Virus record (IMG/VR): IMGVR_UViG_3300048504_000503
Location: 1-37,957 of that record
Reading direction: 5' to 3' (one strand)
DNA length: 37,957 nucleotides
Source: a virus
In this document: one piece after another, positions 6,573 to 15,098 of the stretch
How positions within the stretch are numbered: the first letter of the stretch is position 1
Layout of the letters: each line of letters opens with the position of its first letter
The notes under the pieces: generated by a model
Seen by the model: only the letters and a program-made list of their open reading frames with translations
What the model was told of the DNA's origin: nothing
Database searches by the model: none
Program-made: the position numbers and the translations under genes

Positions 6573-6626
6573 TTTGTGGCTAGGGAGATATCCCGAAAAG
6601 AGGAATGTCCACCTCCTGCCACCAAA
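6573..6626 (+). ncRNA. Structured 5' leader of the packaging operon (three-way junction)
   Basis: TTTGTGGC (6573-6580) pairs with GCCAC-C-AAA (6618-6626, one bulged C). It encloses a perfect hairpin GGGA-GATA-TCCC (6583-6594) and a hairpin GAGG (6600-6603)/CCTC (6612-6615). The result is a compact three-way junction beginning at the predicted transcript 5' end. It ends about 26 nt before the GTG start. An in-frame ATG at 6605 lies inside it and is very unlikely to be the start. The role may be mRNA stabilisation or control; no sequence matches a riboswitch I know. Confidence 0.45.
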
Positions 6627-6652
6627 CAAGGACTTTGCACAAGGAGACAATT

Positions 6653-7210
6653 GTGAGCAAGAAAAAATCAGAATATAAACAAATAGAAATTCATACTAAA
6701 GAAGAAAACTTTTCACTTATAAGTAATAAAAAAAATAATTATGATCTGTATGTTGGCGAGTTTGATGATGCAGAACACGGTCATAACATGATACTTAATA
6801 AATTGTCTCAATTAGAAGAAAAAGATACTTTAAACATTCATATAAGCTCGAATGGTGGTGTTGTAAGTTTGTTACTTAGTTACATAAACATTTTGCAAAA
6901 AACTACTGCTACAGTTAACGGTTATTTGAATTTTGGTTACTCCGCTGGAGCTTCATTGTTTGGTGCTTGTCAAAATAGATATATATACTCATATTCTTCA
7001 TTGATGTATCATACATTCTCTCAAAGTCTGTATGGAAAATCTCAAGAGGTGCAATCAAATTTATCTTGTAACATAAAAGTAATGCATAATATGATGGATA
7101 AATTTTATTTAGGTATTAATAAAAAAGAATCTAACCAGCTTAAAGATGGTAAAGATTTTTGGTTTGATGCAGATGAGATAGTAGATAGAAAAATAGCGGT
7201 AATGATATAA
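6653..7210 (+). CDS. ClpP-like serine protease (candidate head maturation protease)
   Basis: GTG 6653 is taken as start because AAGGAG (6641-6646) is 6 nt upstream. The product (185 aa) has the ClpP/crotonase fold signature: INIHISSNGGVV-type strand and turn (SSNGG about residue 65), FGYSAGASLFGA with the nucleophilic Ser at about residue 97, MYHTFSQS with the catalytic His about 119, and FWFDADEIVDRKIA near the end. Phage ClpP-like proteins next to terminase and portal genes usually process head proteins. A second possible protease domain (DUF2213) is present at 11630, so which one matures the capsid is open. It is the first gene of the late operon. Confidence 0.75.
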   Translation: MSKKKSEYKQIEIHTKEENFSLISNKKNNYDLYVGEFDDAEHGHNMILNKLSQLEEKDTLNIHISSNGGVVSLLLSYINILQKTTATVNGYLNFGYSAGASLFGACQNRYIYSYSSLMYHTFSQSLYGKSQEVQSNLSCNIKVMHNMMDKFYLGINKKESNQLKDGKDFWFDADEIVDRKIAVMI

Positions 7211-7228
7211 CTATGGGTGATATTAACA

Positions 7229-7783
7229 ATGTCTAAATTAACAGATGAAATTAAAAATAAGATATCAGCTGATTATCACACCAATAAATACAGTCAAAGA
7301 GAGTTAGCAAAAAGACATAATGTTTCGTTAGGTACTATCAATAATATCACTAAAGGTGTAGTACCGATAAATGAACACCTTGTAGATGCTAAGATTGCCT
7401 TAGACAAAGGGTTTGAGTGCAAAAGCGAAACAGAAATGAACGCGATAATGAACACTGCCACCGACATTCTTAGAAGACAAAATTTAGTATTCAATGCTAG
7501 TGAGAAGCTAATCAAAAGAACACAGGATTTGATTATATCAAATAGGACTGTTGAGAAGGTAAGTATTGGAGATGGTATACAATCATTCCAAGAAAGAGAG
7601 CTGAACACTGCCGACCTTAAAAATTTAGCTGATACAGTTGATAAGGCTAGTATTACATTAGGAGTGAATCAAAGGAACGCTAGCAGTCAAGTTACAGTTA
7701 ATAACACTAATGCACAGCAGAATAATAATACTCATAGCGATTTAATAACTGAAGCCCTCAAGGCAAAGTATGCAAGTAAATGA
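7229..7783 (+). CDS. Terminase small subunit candidate (HTH)
   Basis: ATG 7229 is chosen; a GTG at 7217 overlaps the GGGTG that serves as its ribosome binding site. The product (184 aa) has an N-terminal helix-turn-helix, SQRELAKRHNVSLGTINNI, a central helical region suited to oligomerisation (EMNAIMNTATDILRRQNLV and following), and a Gln/Asn-rich tail. The gene overlaps the large terminase by 14 nt, the usual position of the small subunit, which recognises pac or cos DNA. The identification rests on the HTH plus context. Confidence 0.7.
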   Translation: MSKLTDEIKNKISADYHTNKYSQRELAKRHNVSLGTINNITKGVVPINEHLVDAKIALDKGFECKSETEMNAIMNTATDILRRQNLVFNASEKLIKRTQDLIISNRTVEKVSIGDGIQSFQERELNTADLKNLADTVDKASITLGVNQRNASSQVTVNNTNAQQNNNTHSDLITEALKAKYASK

Positions 7784-9143
7784 CATTGTTGAATGCAGAA
7801 CAGACCTACTAACTTTTTCAAAGACTATTTTTAAAAGTCGCAAAGGTATAGACTGGGTAGAAAACTGGCATCATAGAGTTATATGCGAATATCTTGAGCG
7901 TGTTGTGATAGGCGATATTAAAAGGCTTATAATCAATATACCCCCTCGATATTCAAAGACAGAGCTAGCGGTTATTAACTTTATTGCTTGGTGTGTTGGT
8001 AATTATCCAGATAGCGAATTTATACACGCAAGTTATTCTAAAAGGTTAGCAACTAACAATACATGGAATGCTAGAGCTATAGTTGAGGGAGAGACCTTTA
8101 CGAAAATATTCGGGAAAGCAGGACTAAGAAACGATAGTAACGCTAAGGATGAGTGGCGTACTAACGCAGGCGGTTGTGTATATGCTACTGGTGCTGATGG
8201 TACAATAACTGGCTACGGTGCTGGTGGTATGTCAACCAATTTTAAGGGTGCAATTATAATTGATGATCCGCACAAGGCAGGTGAAGCAAATAGCGATACA
8301 ATGCGTAACAATGTAATAGACTGGTTTTCAACTACTATAGAAAGCAGAACAAACTCAAAAGATACGCCTATTATTCTAATTATGCAAAGACTTCACGAAG
8401 AAGACCTTAGCGGTTTCTTATTAAATGGTGGTAATGGGGAAGAGTGGACACACCTTAATATACCAGCTATTGATGATAATGGTTTGCCTTTGTGGGAATA
8501 CAAACACAGTATAGAAGATTTGAAAAGACTTGAAAGTGCTAATCCTTATGTGTTCGCTGGTCAATATATGCAGATACCAGCACCTAAAGGCGGTGGATTA
8601 TATAAGCAAGACTGGTTTAAATATTATCAAGTCGAGCCTGTATTTAAGTATAGATTAATGTTTGCTGATACTGCAATGAAAACTAAAGAAGCAAATGATT
8701 ATAGTGTATTACAGGTATGGGGATATACGGCAAATAAAGACGCTTATCTTATAGACCAGTTAAGAGGTAAGTGGGAAGCTCCAGAGCTGAAACAAATGAC
8801 TTGCTCATTTTGGGAGAAGCATAAGAACTTATCTAATGGCTCATTAAGAAACTTGTGTGTAGAGGATAAGGCTAGCGGTACTGGTTTAATTCAATCGATT
8901 AAAAGAGATAATAATATAAATGTAAAGGCAATACAGAGAAGTATAGATAAGATAACAAGGGCTAACGATGCCGTTCCATATATAGCTAGCGGAAGAGTGT
9001 ATTTTAGAGACGGAGCTGAATATTTATCTGAATTAGTACCAGAGCTTTTAATATTCCCAAATGGAAAACATGACGATCAAGTCGATGTGCTTAACGATGG
9101 TATATCAGAACTAGCTAAAAAAGCATCTTCATTTTTTGGTTAA
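7770..9143 (+). CDS. terL: Terminase large subunit
   Basis: At 457 aa this is the usual length for a TerL. The ATPase domain has the Walker A-type PPRYSKTE (about residues 57-64), a Walker B AIIIDDP (about 161-167) and the coupling region LIMQRLHEEDLSG. The RNase H-like nuclease domain has MFADTAMK (first Asp about 298), CVEDKASGTGLIQ (about 363) and the final HDDQVDVL (about 433). The protein packages DNA into proheads and cuts the concatemer. It overlaps the small subunit by 14 nt. All expected catalytic acids are visible, so it should be active. Confidence 0.93.
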   Translation: MQVNDIVECRTDLLTFSKTIFKSRKGIDWVENWHHRVICEYLERVVIGDIKRLIINIPPRYSKTELAVINFIAWCVGNYPDSEFIHASYSKRLATNNTWNARAIVEGETFTKIFGKAGLRNDSNAKDEWRTNAGGCVYATGADGTITGYGAGGMSTNFKGAIIIDDPHKAGEANSDTMRNNVIDWFSTTIESRTNSKDTPIILIMQRLHEEDLSGFLLNGGNGEEWTHLNIPAIDDNGLPLWEYKHSIEDLKRLESANPYVFAGQYMQIPAPKGGGLYKQDWFKYYQVEPVFKYRLMFADTAMKTKEANDYSVLQVWGYTANKDAYLIDQLRGKWEAPELKQMTCSFWEKHKNLSNGSLRNLCVEDKASGTGLIQSIKRDNNINVKAIQRSIDKITRANDAVPYIASGRVYFRDGAEYLSELVPELLIFPNGKHDDQVDVLNDGISELAKKASSFFG

Positions 9144-9194
9144 TATTTTTAAAAATATGATAAAATAAATTTATGTGAATTATTAAGGTTAATA
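9143..9194 (+). other. Short AT palindrome and ribosome binding site between terminase and portal
   Basis: A perfect 16-bp palindrome ATATTTTTAAAAATAT (9143-9158) overlaps the terL stop codon and could form a weak hairpin. It is followed by AAGG at 9186-9189, 5 nt before the portal ATG. The phrase TATTAAGGTTAAT recurs at 11558-11570. I see no convincing promoter or terminator here. Confidence 0.35.
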
Positions 9195-10694
9195 ATGTTT
9201 AATATATTTAAGAAAAAAAAAGTATTAATTGATACACAAGCTACAGAAAATAGAATAAAAGAAAAGAGTTTGTTTTGGGGTAGACGCTTACAAAAGCCAA
9301 CTACAAATCAAATAATAGATAATGCTTTTGATAAATCAATTAAATCAAAGCCAAGCATTCAAGATACAGGCATGGATTCTGTATGCTTTAATAATGCTTA
9401 TAGCATGAGTAATGATTATGGAGTTAATCCTATAGCTTTTGATTGGTTTTCTAGTGATAGTTTTATTGGTTTTGGTGCAATGTCAATTATCGCTCAAAAT
9501 AGTTTTATTTCTAAAGCTTGCAATTTACCAGCTAAAGATGCAATAAGAAAAGGCTGGAAAGTTTCAACTATTGATAATGAAAAAATAGATAGCCTAATAT
9601 TTGATGAAATAAGAAATTTAGATAAGCATAAATATAAAATAAATGATAAGCTTATTAATCAATCGCAATTTACTAAAGTTTTTGGTATTCGTGTTGCTTT
9701 ATTTGTTGTAGAAAGTACCGACCCTAATTACTACGAGAAACCTTTCAACATTGATGGAGTAAAAGCTGGAAGTTATAAAGGAATTTCACAAATAGACCCT
9801 CAATGGTGTACGCCTATTAATACTTCAGACAATGTTTCAGACCCAGCAAGCTTAAATTATTATGAGCCTAATTATTGGCAAATCAATGGGAAAAAATATC
9901 ATAAAAGTCATTTAGTGATAACTCGAGGTGATGAAGTCGCGGACATCCTTAAACCAACTTATCAATATGCTGGAATATCTCTTACACAGAAAATATATAA
10001 TCGTTTATACGGTGCAGAAAAGACAGCTAATGAAATCCCGATGTTAGTACAATCAAAGCGTTTAAATGTTTTTAAAATGGAAGGCATGGAAGATAAAGTA
10101 GCAGACTATAATTCTTTCAATGATAAAATGCAAAACTGGGTACAGTTGCGAGACAATCATGGTATAAAATTTGCTGATGCAAATGATAGCATTGAACAAT
10201 TAGATACTTCATTGAGTGATCTTGATGTTAATGTGATGACACAGTATCAATTAGTTTGTAGTATTGCTAACATTCCATCATACAAACTACTAAACTCTCC
10301 CATGAAAGGTTTCTCAAGTGGTGATACAGAGCAATCAAGTTATCATGAAGAGCTTGAGAATATCCAAGATTTGATTCTTGAACCATTGCTGGATAGACAT
10401 TATCAGATATTGATTAGATCGGAGATAAAGCCTAAATATAACATTGAATTTAATGGTTATATTCAATGGAATGAATTAGATGCTATCACAGAAAAAGAAA
10501 GAACTGAGATTGATGAAATCAAATCAAGAACAGATATTAATTATACAAATGCTGGAATACTTGGTCAAGGTGGTATTAAAAAGAAGTTGACAGATGATGA
10601 GAATTCTCCTTATTTTGGCATGATTGATGAGGATGATAATGATTATAGTGATTATAGCGATATTGATGAAAAAGAAAATATTGAAGAATTATAA
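9195..10694 (+). CDS. Portal protein (DUF1073 family)
   Basis: The product (499 aa) matches DUF1073 portal proteins: an N-terminal basic stretch, then FDWFSSDSFIGFGAMSIIAQ, KACNLPAKDAIRKGWKVS, and the stem/wing segment KSHLVITRGDEVADIL. Near residue 370 comes SPMKGFSSGDTEQSSYHEEL, the conserved portal region, and the end is acidic. Portals form the dodecameric vertex through which DNA is packaged. The family shares its Pfam name with an anti-CBASS (Acb1) annotation in databases, but here length and position favour the portal. It is followed after 2 nt by the minor head protein gene. Confidence 0.88.
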   Translation: MFNIFKKKKVLIDTQATENRIKEKSLFWGRRLQKPTTNQIIDNAFDKSIKSKPSIQDTGMDSVCFNNAYSMSNDYGVNPIAFDWFSSDSFIGFGAMSIIAQNSFISKACNLPAKDAIRKGWKVSTIDNEKIDSLIFDEIRNLDKHKYKINDKLINQSQFTKVFGIRVALFVVESTDPNYYEKPFNIDGVKAGSYKGISQIDPQWCTPINTSDNVSDPASLNYYEPNYWQINGKKYHKSHLVITRGDEVADILKPTYQYAGISLTQKIYNRLYGAEKTANEIPMLVQSKRLNVFKMEGMEDKVADYNSFNDKMQNWVQLRDNHGIKFADANDSIEQLDTSLSDLDVNVMTQYQLVCSIANIPSYKLLNSPMKGFSSGDTEQSSYHEELENIQDLILEPLLDRHYQILIRSEIKPKYNIEFNGYIQWNELDAITEKERTEIDEIKSRTDINYTNAGILGQGGIKKKLTDDENSPYFGMIDEDDNDYSDYSDIDEKENIEEL

Positions 10695-10696
10695 AA

Positions 10697-11545
10697 ATGG
10701 CTAAAAATTTAAAGCTATCAAACAAAAAACAAAAATGGGTAAAACAATTTAACCCTAATGTTATCGTAGGCGAACCTTTACGCCCAAATCATGATATTGA
10801 AAAAAAAACAGTTAGAAAAGTTGAAAGACTAACTAATAAAATGATTAAAGAGTTTGAAAGTGAAGTTATTAAGTTATTTAAAAAAGAAAGCCCAGCATAC
10901 TTCGCACAAGATGCGAGTATATCCAGTCAAGTTAGAATACTTTTAAACAAGCTAGAAGATAAATTTTATTCTATGTTTAATCTTGAGGGCAATAGCATTG
11001 CTAATTATATGGTTAATGCAGTCAATAATCACTCTAAAGCACAAATAAAAAATAGCCTTAAGAAATTAAGCGGTGGATTATCAATCAATGTTAAAGACTT
11101 GAGTTCCGAAACAAAAGAGATATTAAAATCTAGTGCGAGTCAATCTTCGAGCTATATAAGAAGCATACAATCTAAGTATCTAGATGAAGTGGCAGGATAT
11201 ACTTATCGAAGCATAACCCAAGGCGAAGGACTCAAAGACTTAATACCGCAACTTCAAGCATTAAGTGGTAAGACAAGAAGAAACGCACGATTGCTTGCAT
11301 TGGACCAAACAAGAAAAACAAACTCTACACTTGATGAAGCAAGAATGAGACAGAACGGAATAACTAAATTTAGATGGAATCATTCAAGTGCAGGGAAGAC
11401 ACAAAGACAAACTCATATTGAATTCGATGGGCAAATATATGACCTTAACGACCCGCCATACGATAGAGACGCAAAACAAAAAGTAATGCCAGCCGAGTTA
11501 CCACATTGCAGATGTTTTAAGACTCCAGTCATTGAATTTAGTTAA
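10697..11545 (+). CDS. Minor head protein, Mu F / SPP1 gp7-like
   Basis: The product (282 aa) has a helical N-terminal half and the characteristic C-terminal Phage_Mu_F region. ARLLALDQTRKTNSTLDEAR leads into FRWNHSSAGKTQRQTHIEFDG, and the end AELPHCRCFKTPVIEF carries the conserved HCRC motif. These proteins bind the portal and DNA and enter the head during morphogenesis. Spacing of 2 nt from the portal gene indicates co-translation. The call is firm because both the domain and its place after the portal agree. Confidence 0.88.
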   Translation: MAKNLKLSNKKQKWVKQFNPNVIVGEPLRPNHDIEKKTVRKVERLTNKMIKEFESEVIKLFKKESPAYFAQDASISSQVRILLNKLEDKFYSMFNLEGNSIANYMVNAVNNHSKAQIKNSLKKLSGGLSINVKDLSSETKEILKSSASQSSSYIRSIQSKYLDEVAGYTYRSITQGEGLKDLIPQLQALSGKTRRNARLLALDQTRKTNSTLDEARMRQNGITKFRWNHSSAGKTQRQTHIEFDGQIYDLNDPPYDRDAKQKVMPAELPHCRCFKTPVIEFS

Positions 11546-11571
11546 TTATTTTAAATTATTAAGGTTAATTG

Positions 11572-11600
11572 TTGACAATATTAAAACATTTATGTATCTT
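11572..11600 (+). promoter_or_regulatory. Promoter TTGACA-17-TATCTT before capsid genes
   Basis: A consensus -35 TTGACA (11572-11577) is 17 bp from TATCTT (11595-11600). The -10 is the same as in the late promoter at 6540-6568. A second TATAAT (11616-11621) lies closer to the gene but lacks a -35. The distance to ATG 11630 gives a leader of about 20 nt with AAGG at 11611-11614. An extra promoter before the scaffold and capsid genes would raise their expression relative to terminase and portal. Confidence 0.55.
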
Positions 11601-11629
11601 AAAATTAAATAAGGTTTATAATATTAATT

Positions 11630-12682
11630 ATGAATAAATTAGAAAAAGATTATAATGGGTATGTTTCTGTTAATAGACGCCCTATTTCTAAGGCTGGTAT
11701 TTTTGAATATTTAGGTTCTTCTATAGGTGCAGAAGATCCTAATAAAATATATAAAGTATATCGCCCAGCTGAGGAGCTATCAAATAAAGAAACTATTGAT
11801 TCCTTTAAATTAGTTCCGTTGATTGATGATCATGAGATGCTTGGTACTGATGCAACTCCAGCAGAGAACAAAGGAGTTCAAGGTACTACAGGCGAAGACA
11901 TATACTTTGATGATGATACATTGTTTGGTAATTTAAAAGTTTATAGCGACGCTTTAAAAACTCTTATTGACGGAGGAAAAAAAGATTTATCACTTGGCTA
12001 TAGGTGTGAATACGATTTTAAAGAAGGTATTTTTAATGGCGAAAAATATGATGCCATACAAACAAAATTGAGAGGTAACCATGTTGCCCTTGTTGATAAT
12101 GGGCGTATGGGCAAAGAAGTTAGCGTTTGCGATTCTGCAATAATAACATTTGATAATAATGACATAACAACAGGAGAAATACCTATAATGAATGATGAAC
12201 TACTAAAAGCTTTAGAAGAAATGATGAAGCCAATTATGGAAAAAATAAATGATCTATCTGAAAAAATAGACAGCAAAAAAGTTGTCGAAGAAGAGGTAGA
12301 AGATGAAGAAGAAGAAGAAAATGTTGAAGTAGTTGAAGATGAATCTCAAGAAGATTTAGACAAAAAAGCTACTGATATGGAAGAAGAAAAGAAAGATATT
12401 GCTATGGATGCTAAAATATCTTTAAAAGCAGAGTTCAAAAGAAGAGATAAACTAGCTAGTGAAATTTCAAAAGTGGTTGGATCTTTCGACCATTTAGATA
12501 TGGACTTAAAAGAGGTTGTTTCTTACGGTCTTAAAAAATTAGACATTAAAGCAGATAAAGGTCAAGAGATTGCTACATTAAAAGGGTATCTTGCAGGTTC
12601 TAGCAAGGTAAATAATACTGTCGCTATGGATTCACAATTTCAAAATAGTAAATTTATACCAAGTTATAATATCTTTAAATAA
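11630..12682 (+). CDS. DUF2213 prohead protease/scaffold fusion
   Basis: The product (350 aa) has an N-terminal DUF2213 domain: RPISKAGIFEYLGSSIG, FKLVPLIDDHEML (His about 68), TLFGNLKVYS, and KDLSLGYRCEY (Ser about 120). The pattern resembles herpesvirus-type phage prohead proteases. Residues 190-265 form a highly acidic coiled-coil (runs of Glu around 220-250), and the C-terminus is helical, as in a scaffold. Such proteins organise coat assembly and are then removed. No good ribosome binding site is adjacent. With the ClpP-like gene at 6653 there may be two proteases in one head module. Confidence 0.75.
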   Translation: MNKLEKDYNGYVSVNRRPISKAGIFEYLGSSIGAEDPNKIYKVYRPAEELSNKETIDSFKLVPLIDDHEMLGTDATPAENKGVQGTTGEDIYFDDDTLFGNLKVYSDALKTLIDGGKKDLSLGYRCEYDFKEGIFNGEKYDAIQTKLRGNHVALVDNGRMGKEVSVCDSAIITFDNNDITTGEIPIMNDELLKALEEMMKPIMEKINDLSEKIDSKKVVEEEVEDEEEEENVEVVEDESQEDLDKKATDMEEEKKDIAMDAKISLKAEFKRRDKLASEISKVVGSFDHLDMDLKEVVSYGLKKLDIKADKGQEIATLKGYLAGSSKVNNTVAMDSQFQNSKFIPSYNIFK

Positions 12683-12701
12683 AAAAAAGGAAAATAATAA
12701 T

Positions 12702-13163
12702 ATGCAAACTCAAGTAAATAAAACTTTTGCAAATGGTGTCGTAGGAGAATTCTACGATAATAGCCCAAAAAAAGTAGACACTTATGTGCTGGAAAGTGGT
12801 GCCGTTGATAATGTTGTAGGTCATGCTTACACTTCATCATCTGAAGGTATTGCTGTTGCAGGTGGTGCTGGTCTTTTTGTTGGCTTGTTAGTCAATCCAA
12901 AACAGTATGCTAATTTTAATATCGGTCTTGGTGCTACTAATGTTGTTGCTAACTCAACTCAAGCTTCACTATCTAAAATGGGTAGAGTATGGGCTGATGT
13001 TGGCGGTGCTGGTAATGTTGGAGATAGTGTTTATTTCGTTGATGCTACAGGTGCTTTAGGTGTTGGTACGGCTGGAGCTGATCAAACTCAAATCGAAAAT
13101 TGTAAAATATTCTATTATCCTGCGACTTCTAATGGTTTATGTGTACTAGAATTGATTAATTAA
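12702..13163 (+). CDS. Capsid cement/decoration protein (DUF2190-like)
   Basis: The protein (153 aa) is beta- and Gly/Ala/Val-rich and matches structural cement proteins: GVVGEFYDNSPKKVDTYVL, VGHAYTSSSEGIAVAGG, FVGLLVNPKQYA, then WADVGGAGNVGDSVYFVDA and CKIFYYPATSNGLCVLEL. It lies directly before the major capsid gene with a strong AAAGGAAA ribosome binding site. Proteins of this type bind the outside of expanded capsids at three-fold positions and stabilise them. The name rests on the pattern and the genomic position. Confidence 0.72.
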   Translation: MQTQVNKTFANGVVGEFYDNSPKKVDTYVLESGAVDNVVGHAYTSSSEGIAVAGGAGLFVGLLVNPKQYANFNIGLGATNVVANSTQASLSKMGRVWADVGGAGNVGDSVYFVDATGALGVGTAGADQTQIENCKIFYYPATSNGLCVLELIN

Positions 13164-13182
13164 TTAAAAAAGGGTTAAAATT

Positions 13183-14253
13183 ATGAATAAAATTAAAGCA
13201 AGTTTTTTATCAAAGGAATTGAAGCAAGTAAATTCATTTGATTGTAACAATGTTAATCACATGAGAATGCTTCCAGCTTTCGGTATTAATGAAAATGTTT
13301 ACGCAATGGATTCACAAGAGTCTTTCATTGGTGGTGGTGTATCTGCTAACATTTCTAACCTAAGAAATTTTCTACCTGGCATAGTTAAAGACTTAACTAC
13401 AGTCAGAAAGATTGATACACTTGTTGGTCAAACAATGATCGGCGATTGGTCAGATGAAGAAATCGTTCAAATGATCCAAGAGCGTACTGCTACAGCTATC
13501 GGCTATAGTGATGATGTTAATATTCCTTTTACTTCTTACAACATAGATTATGAAAGAAGAAGTATAGTTCGTTTTGTTGTCGGAACACAGTCACAACTTC
13601 TTGCGGATTCTAGAATAACAAAATCGGGCGGTAATCCTGAAGAGGCAAGAATGTCATCAGCTGTTACTGCTTTAGAAATAGCTCGTAATACAGTTGGTTT
13701 CTTTGGTTATAATAGTGGTAACAATAAAACTTATGGTTTATTGAACGACCCTAACCTACCTGCTTATCAAACATTGCCTAACGGTGCGAATGCTACTCCA
13801 GAATGGTCAACTAAGACATTCCAAGAAAAGCAACTAGATGTTGTTAATGCTATCACAGCATTGCAACTTTCAAGTGGTGGTAACTTCGACCCGACAATGG
13901 ATTCATTTACTTTCTCAATCTCTTTAGCTGTTGCTGGAACATTGACAAATGTTAATGAATTCGGAATATCAATTCAAAAATGGATTAAAGAAACATATCC
14001 AATGTGTAGAATTGAGTTTGTACCTGAATTTGATGGTGCCAATGGTGGGGCTAATGTATTCTATATGTATGCTGATAATATTAGTGGCGATTCTACAGAT
14101 AATGGCAACACTGTAGAGGGATTAATTTCTGAAAAGTTCATGTCAATTGGTAGAGGTCAAGTCGTTGGCGGATATCAAGAAGGTTTCATAAATGCTGTAG
14201 CTGGTGTTCTTGTTAAACGCCCTTGGGGTGTTTACAGAGCGACTGGAGTATAA
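13183..14253 (+). CDS. Major capsid protein (DUF2184)
   Basis: The product (356 aa) matches DUF2184 major capsid proteins. The region FLPGIVKDLTTVRKIDTLVG and the E-loop-like part IGDWSDEEIVQMIQERTATA come first. SYNIDYERRSIVRFVVGT and ALEIARNTVGFFGYNSGN follow, then KWIKETYPMCRIEFVPEFDG. The C-terminus ends VLVKRPWGVYRATG, typical of a coat-protein A domain. Codon use is rich in GCT and GGT, as expected for strong expression. It is followed by a long hairpin that may shape transcript levels. Confidence 0.88.
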   Translation: MNKIKASFLSKELKQVNSFDCNNVNHMRMLPAFGINENVYAMDSQESFIGGGVSANISNLRNFLPGIVKDLTTVRKIDTLVGQTMIGDWSDEEIVQMIQERTATAIGYSDDVNIPFTSYNIDYERRSIVRFVVGTQSQLLADSRITKSGGNPEEARMSSAVTALEIARNTVGFFGYNSGNNKTYGLLNDPNLPAYQTLPNGANATPEWSTKTFQEKQLDVVNAITALQLSSGGNFDPTMDSFTFSISLAVAGTLTNVNEFGISIQKWIKETYPMCRIEFVPEFDGANGGANVFYMYADNISGDSTDNGNTVEGLISEKFMSIGRGQVVGGYQEGFINAVAGVLVKRPWGVYRATGV

Positions 14254-14259
14254 TATAAT

Positions 14260-14299
14260 ATTATTATAGTATGTAATATTTATTTACTGCTATAATAAT
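14260..14299 (+). terminator. Long AT hairpin after the major capsid gene
   Basis: ATTATTATAG (14260-14269) pairs perfectly with CTATAATAAT (14290-14299), and GTAA/TTAC inside the loop extends the structure. There is no U-tract right after it, so it is at best a weak or partial terminator, or an mRNA-stabilising hairpin. A hairpin between coat and connector genes would explain higher coat expression. Confidence 0.4.
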
Positions 14300-14332
14300 A
14301 ATTATAACAATAACTAAAGGATATTTTTAAAA

Positions 14333-14680
14333 ATGGCAAAATTTTATGTTTACTCTACAATGAGTTCTGACAATGACTATATTAATTATGAAAATGGTAT
14401 CGCAAAATCAAAGATAACAATAGCAGGCAAGGCAAATGTTGCAAATAAGTTAACATTATTAACAAAATCAGGAGTGTTAACATCGCTAGATGAAAATGAA
14501 TATAATTTATTAAAAACAAATAGCCATTTCAAAAAACATCTTGATAAAGGTTTCTTAACTGTTGAAAGCAAACAGTTTGATGAAGATAAAATATCTAAAA
14601 ATATGACTAAAAAAGATAAATCAGCACAAAAAAATAAATCAGATTTGAAAAATTTAAAAGCTGATGTTGTAGAGGAATAA
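14333..14680 (+). CDS. Hypothetical head-module protein, 115 aa
   Basis: I do not recognise a named domain. The N-terminus is beta-like (AKFYVYSTMSSDNDYINY) with a short hydrophilic middle (LTKSGVLTSLDENEYNLLKT) and a strongly basic, disordered C-terminus rich in Lys. It lies between the major capsid gene and a DUF4054 connector gene, 1 nt before the latter, after an AAAGGA ribosome binding site. Homologues in this position in related phages are uncharacterised head-completion proteins, so a connector role is possible but only positional. Confidence 0.6.
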   Translation: MAKFYVYSTMSSDNDYINYENGIAKSKITIAGKANVANKLTLLTKSGVLTSLDENEYNLLKTNSHFKKHLDKGFLTVESKQFDEDKISKNMTKKDKSAQKNKSDLKNLKADVVEE

Positions 14681-14681
14681 T

Positions 14682-15098
14682 ATGTCTAGCATAGTATTTG
14701 ATATAGTAGAATTCAGAATTAAATATCCAATATTTGATAGTATATCTGATGATATTGTATTGAGAGCATTTGAAAGTGCAGAAATGTTTATATCAAATAA
14801 TACTAGTTGTTATTTGACTGAGAGTAGGCTTAAATATGTTTTATATATAATGACTGCACATATATTACAGATTGGAATTGATAATGCGTCTAATGGCGGT
14901 GGTAATGCTGGCATTGTATCAAGTACTAGTATTGATAAAATATCAGTATCTTTCGAAGCTAGATTAAATAAAACTTCATTCCAATATTTTTTAAATAAAA
15001 CTATATATGGCGAAGAGATTTTAGCATTATTTAGTCTTTGGTCTGCTGGTGGATATTATATTGGTGGTTCAACTGCAACACTTGGTTTTAGAAGGTAA
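14682..15098 (+). CDS. DUF4054 head-tail connector protein
   Basis: The product (138 aa) matches DUF4054: FDIVEFRIKYPIFDSISDDI, FESAEMFISNNTSCYL, YIMTAHILQIGIDNAS, a Gly/Ser linker with SSTSIDKISVSFEARL, FQYFLNKTIYGEEILALFSL, and a Gly-rich end. Proteins of this family act as adaptors attached below the portal, like gp15 of SPP1 or gp6 of HK97. Its stop overlaps the next ATG (TAATG), so the two are co-translated. Confidence 0.8.
   Translation: MSSIVFDIVEFRIKYPIFDSISDDIVLRAFESAEMFISNNTSCYLTESRLKYVLYIMTAHILQIGIDNASNGGGNAGIVSSTSIDKISVSFEARLNKTSFQYFLNKTIYGEEILALFSLWSAGGYYIGGSTATLGFRR

Noticed and set aside
6573-6626. Hammerhead ribozyme or tRNA
   Set aside because: GAAA follows a hairpin, but the CTGANGA core is absent. 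No acceptor/T-arm pattern or CCA is present for a tRNA.
9195-10694. Anti-CBASS nuclease Acb1
   Set aside because: The DUF1073 family shares a database name with Acb1, but the 499-aa length, sequence landmarks and place between terminase and Mu F-like gene mark it as a portal.
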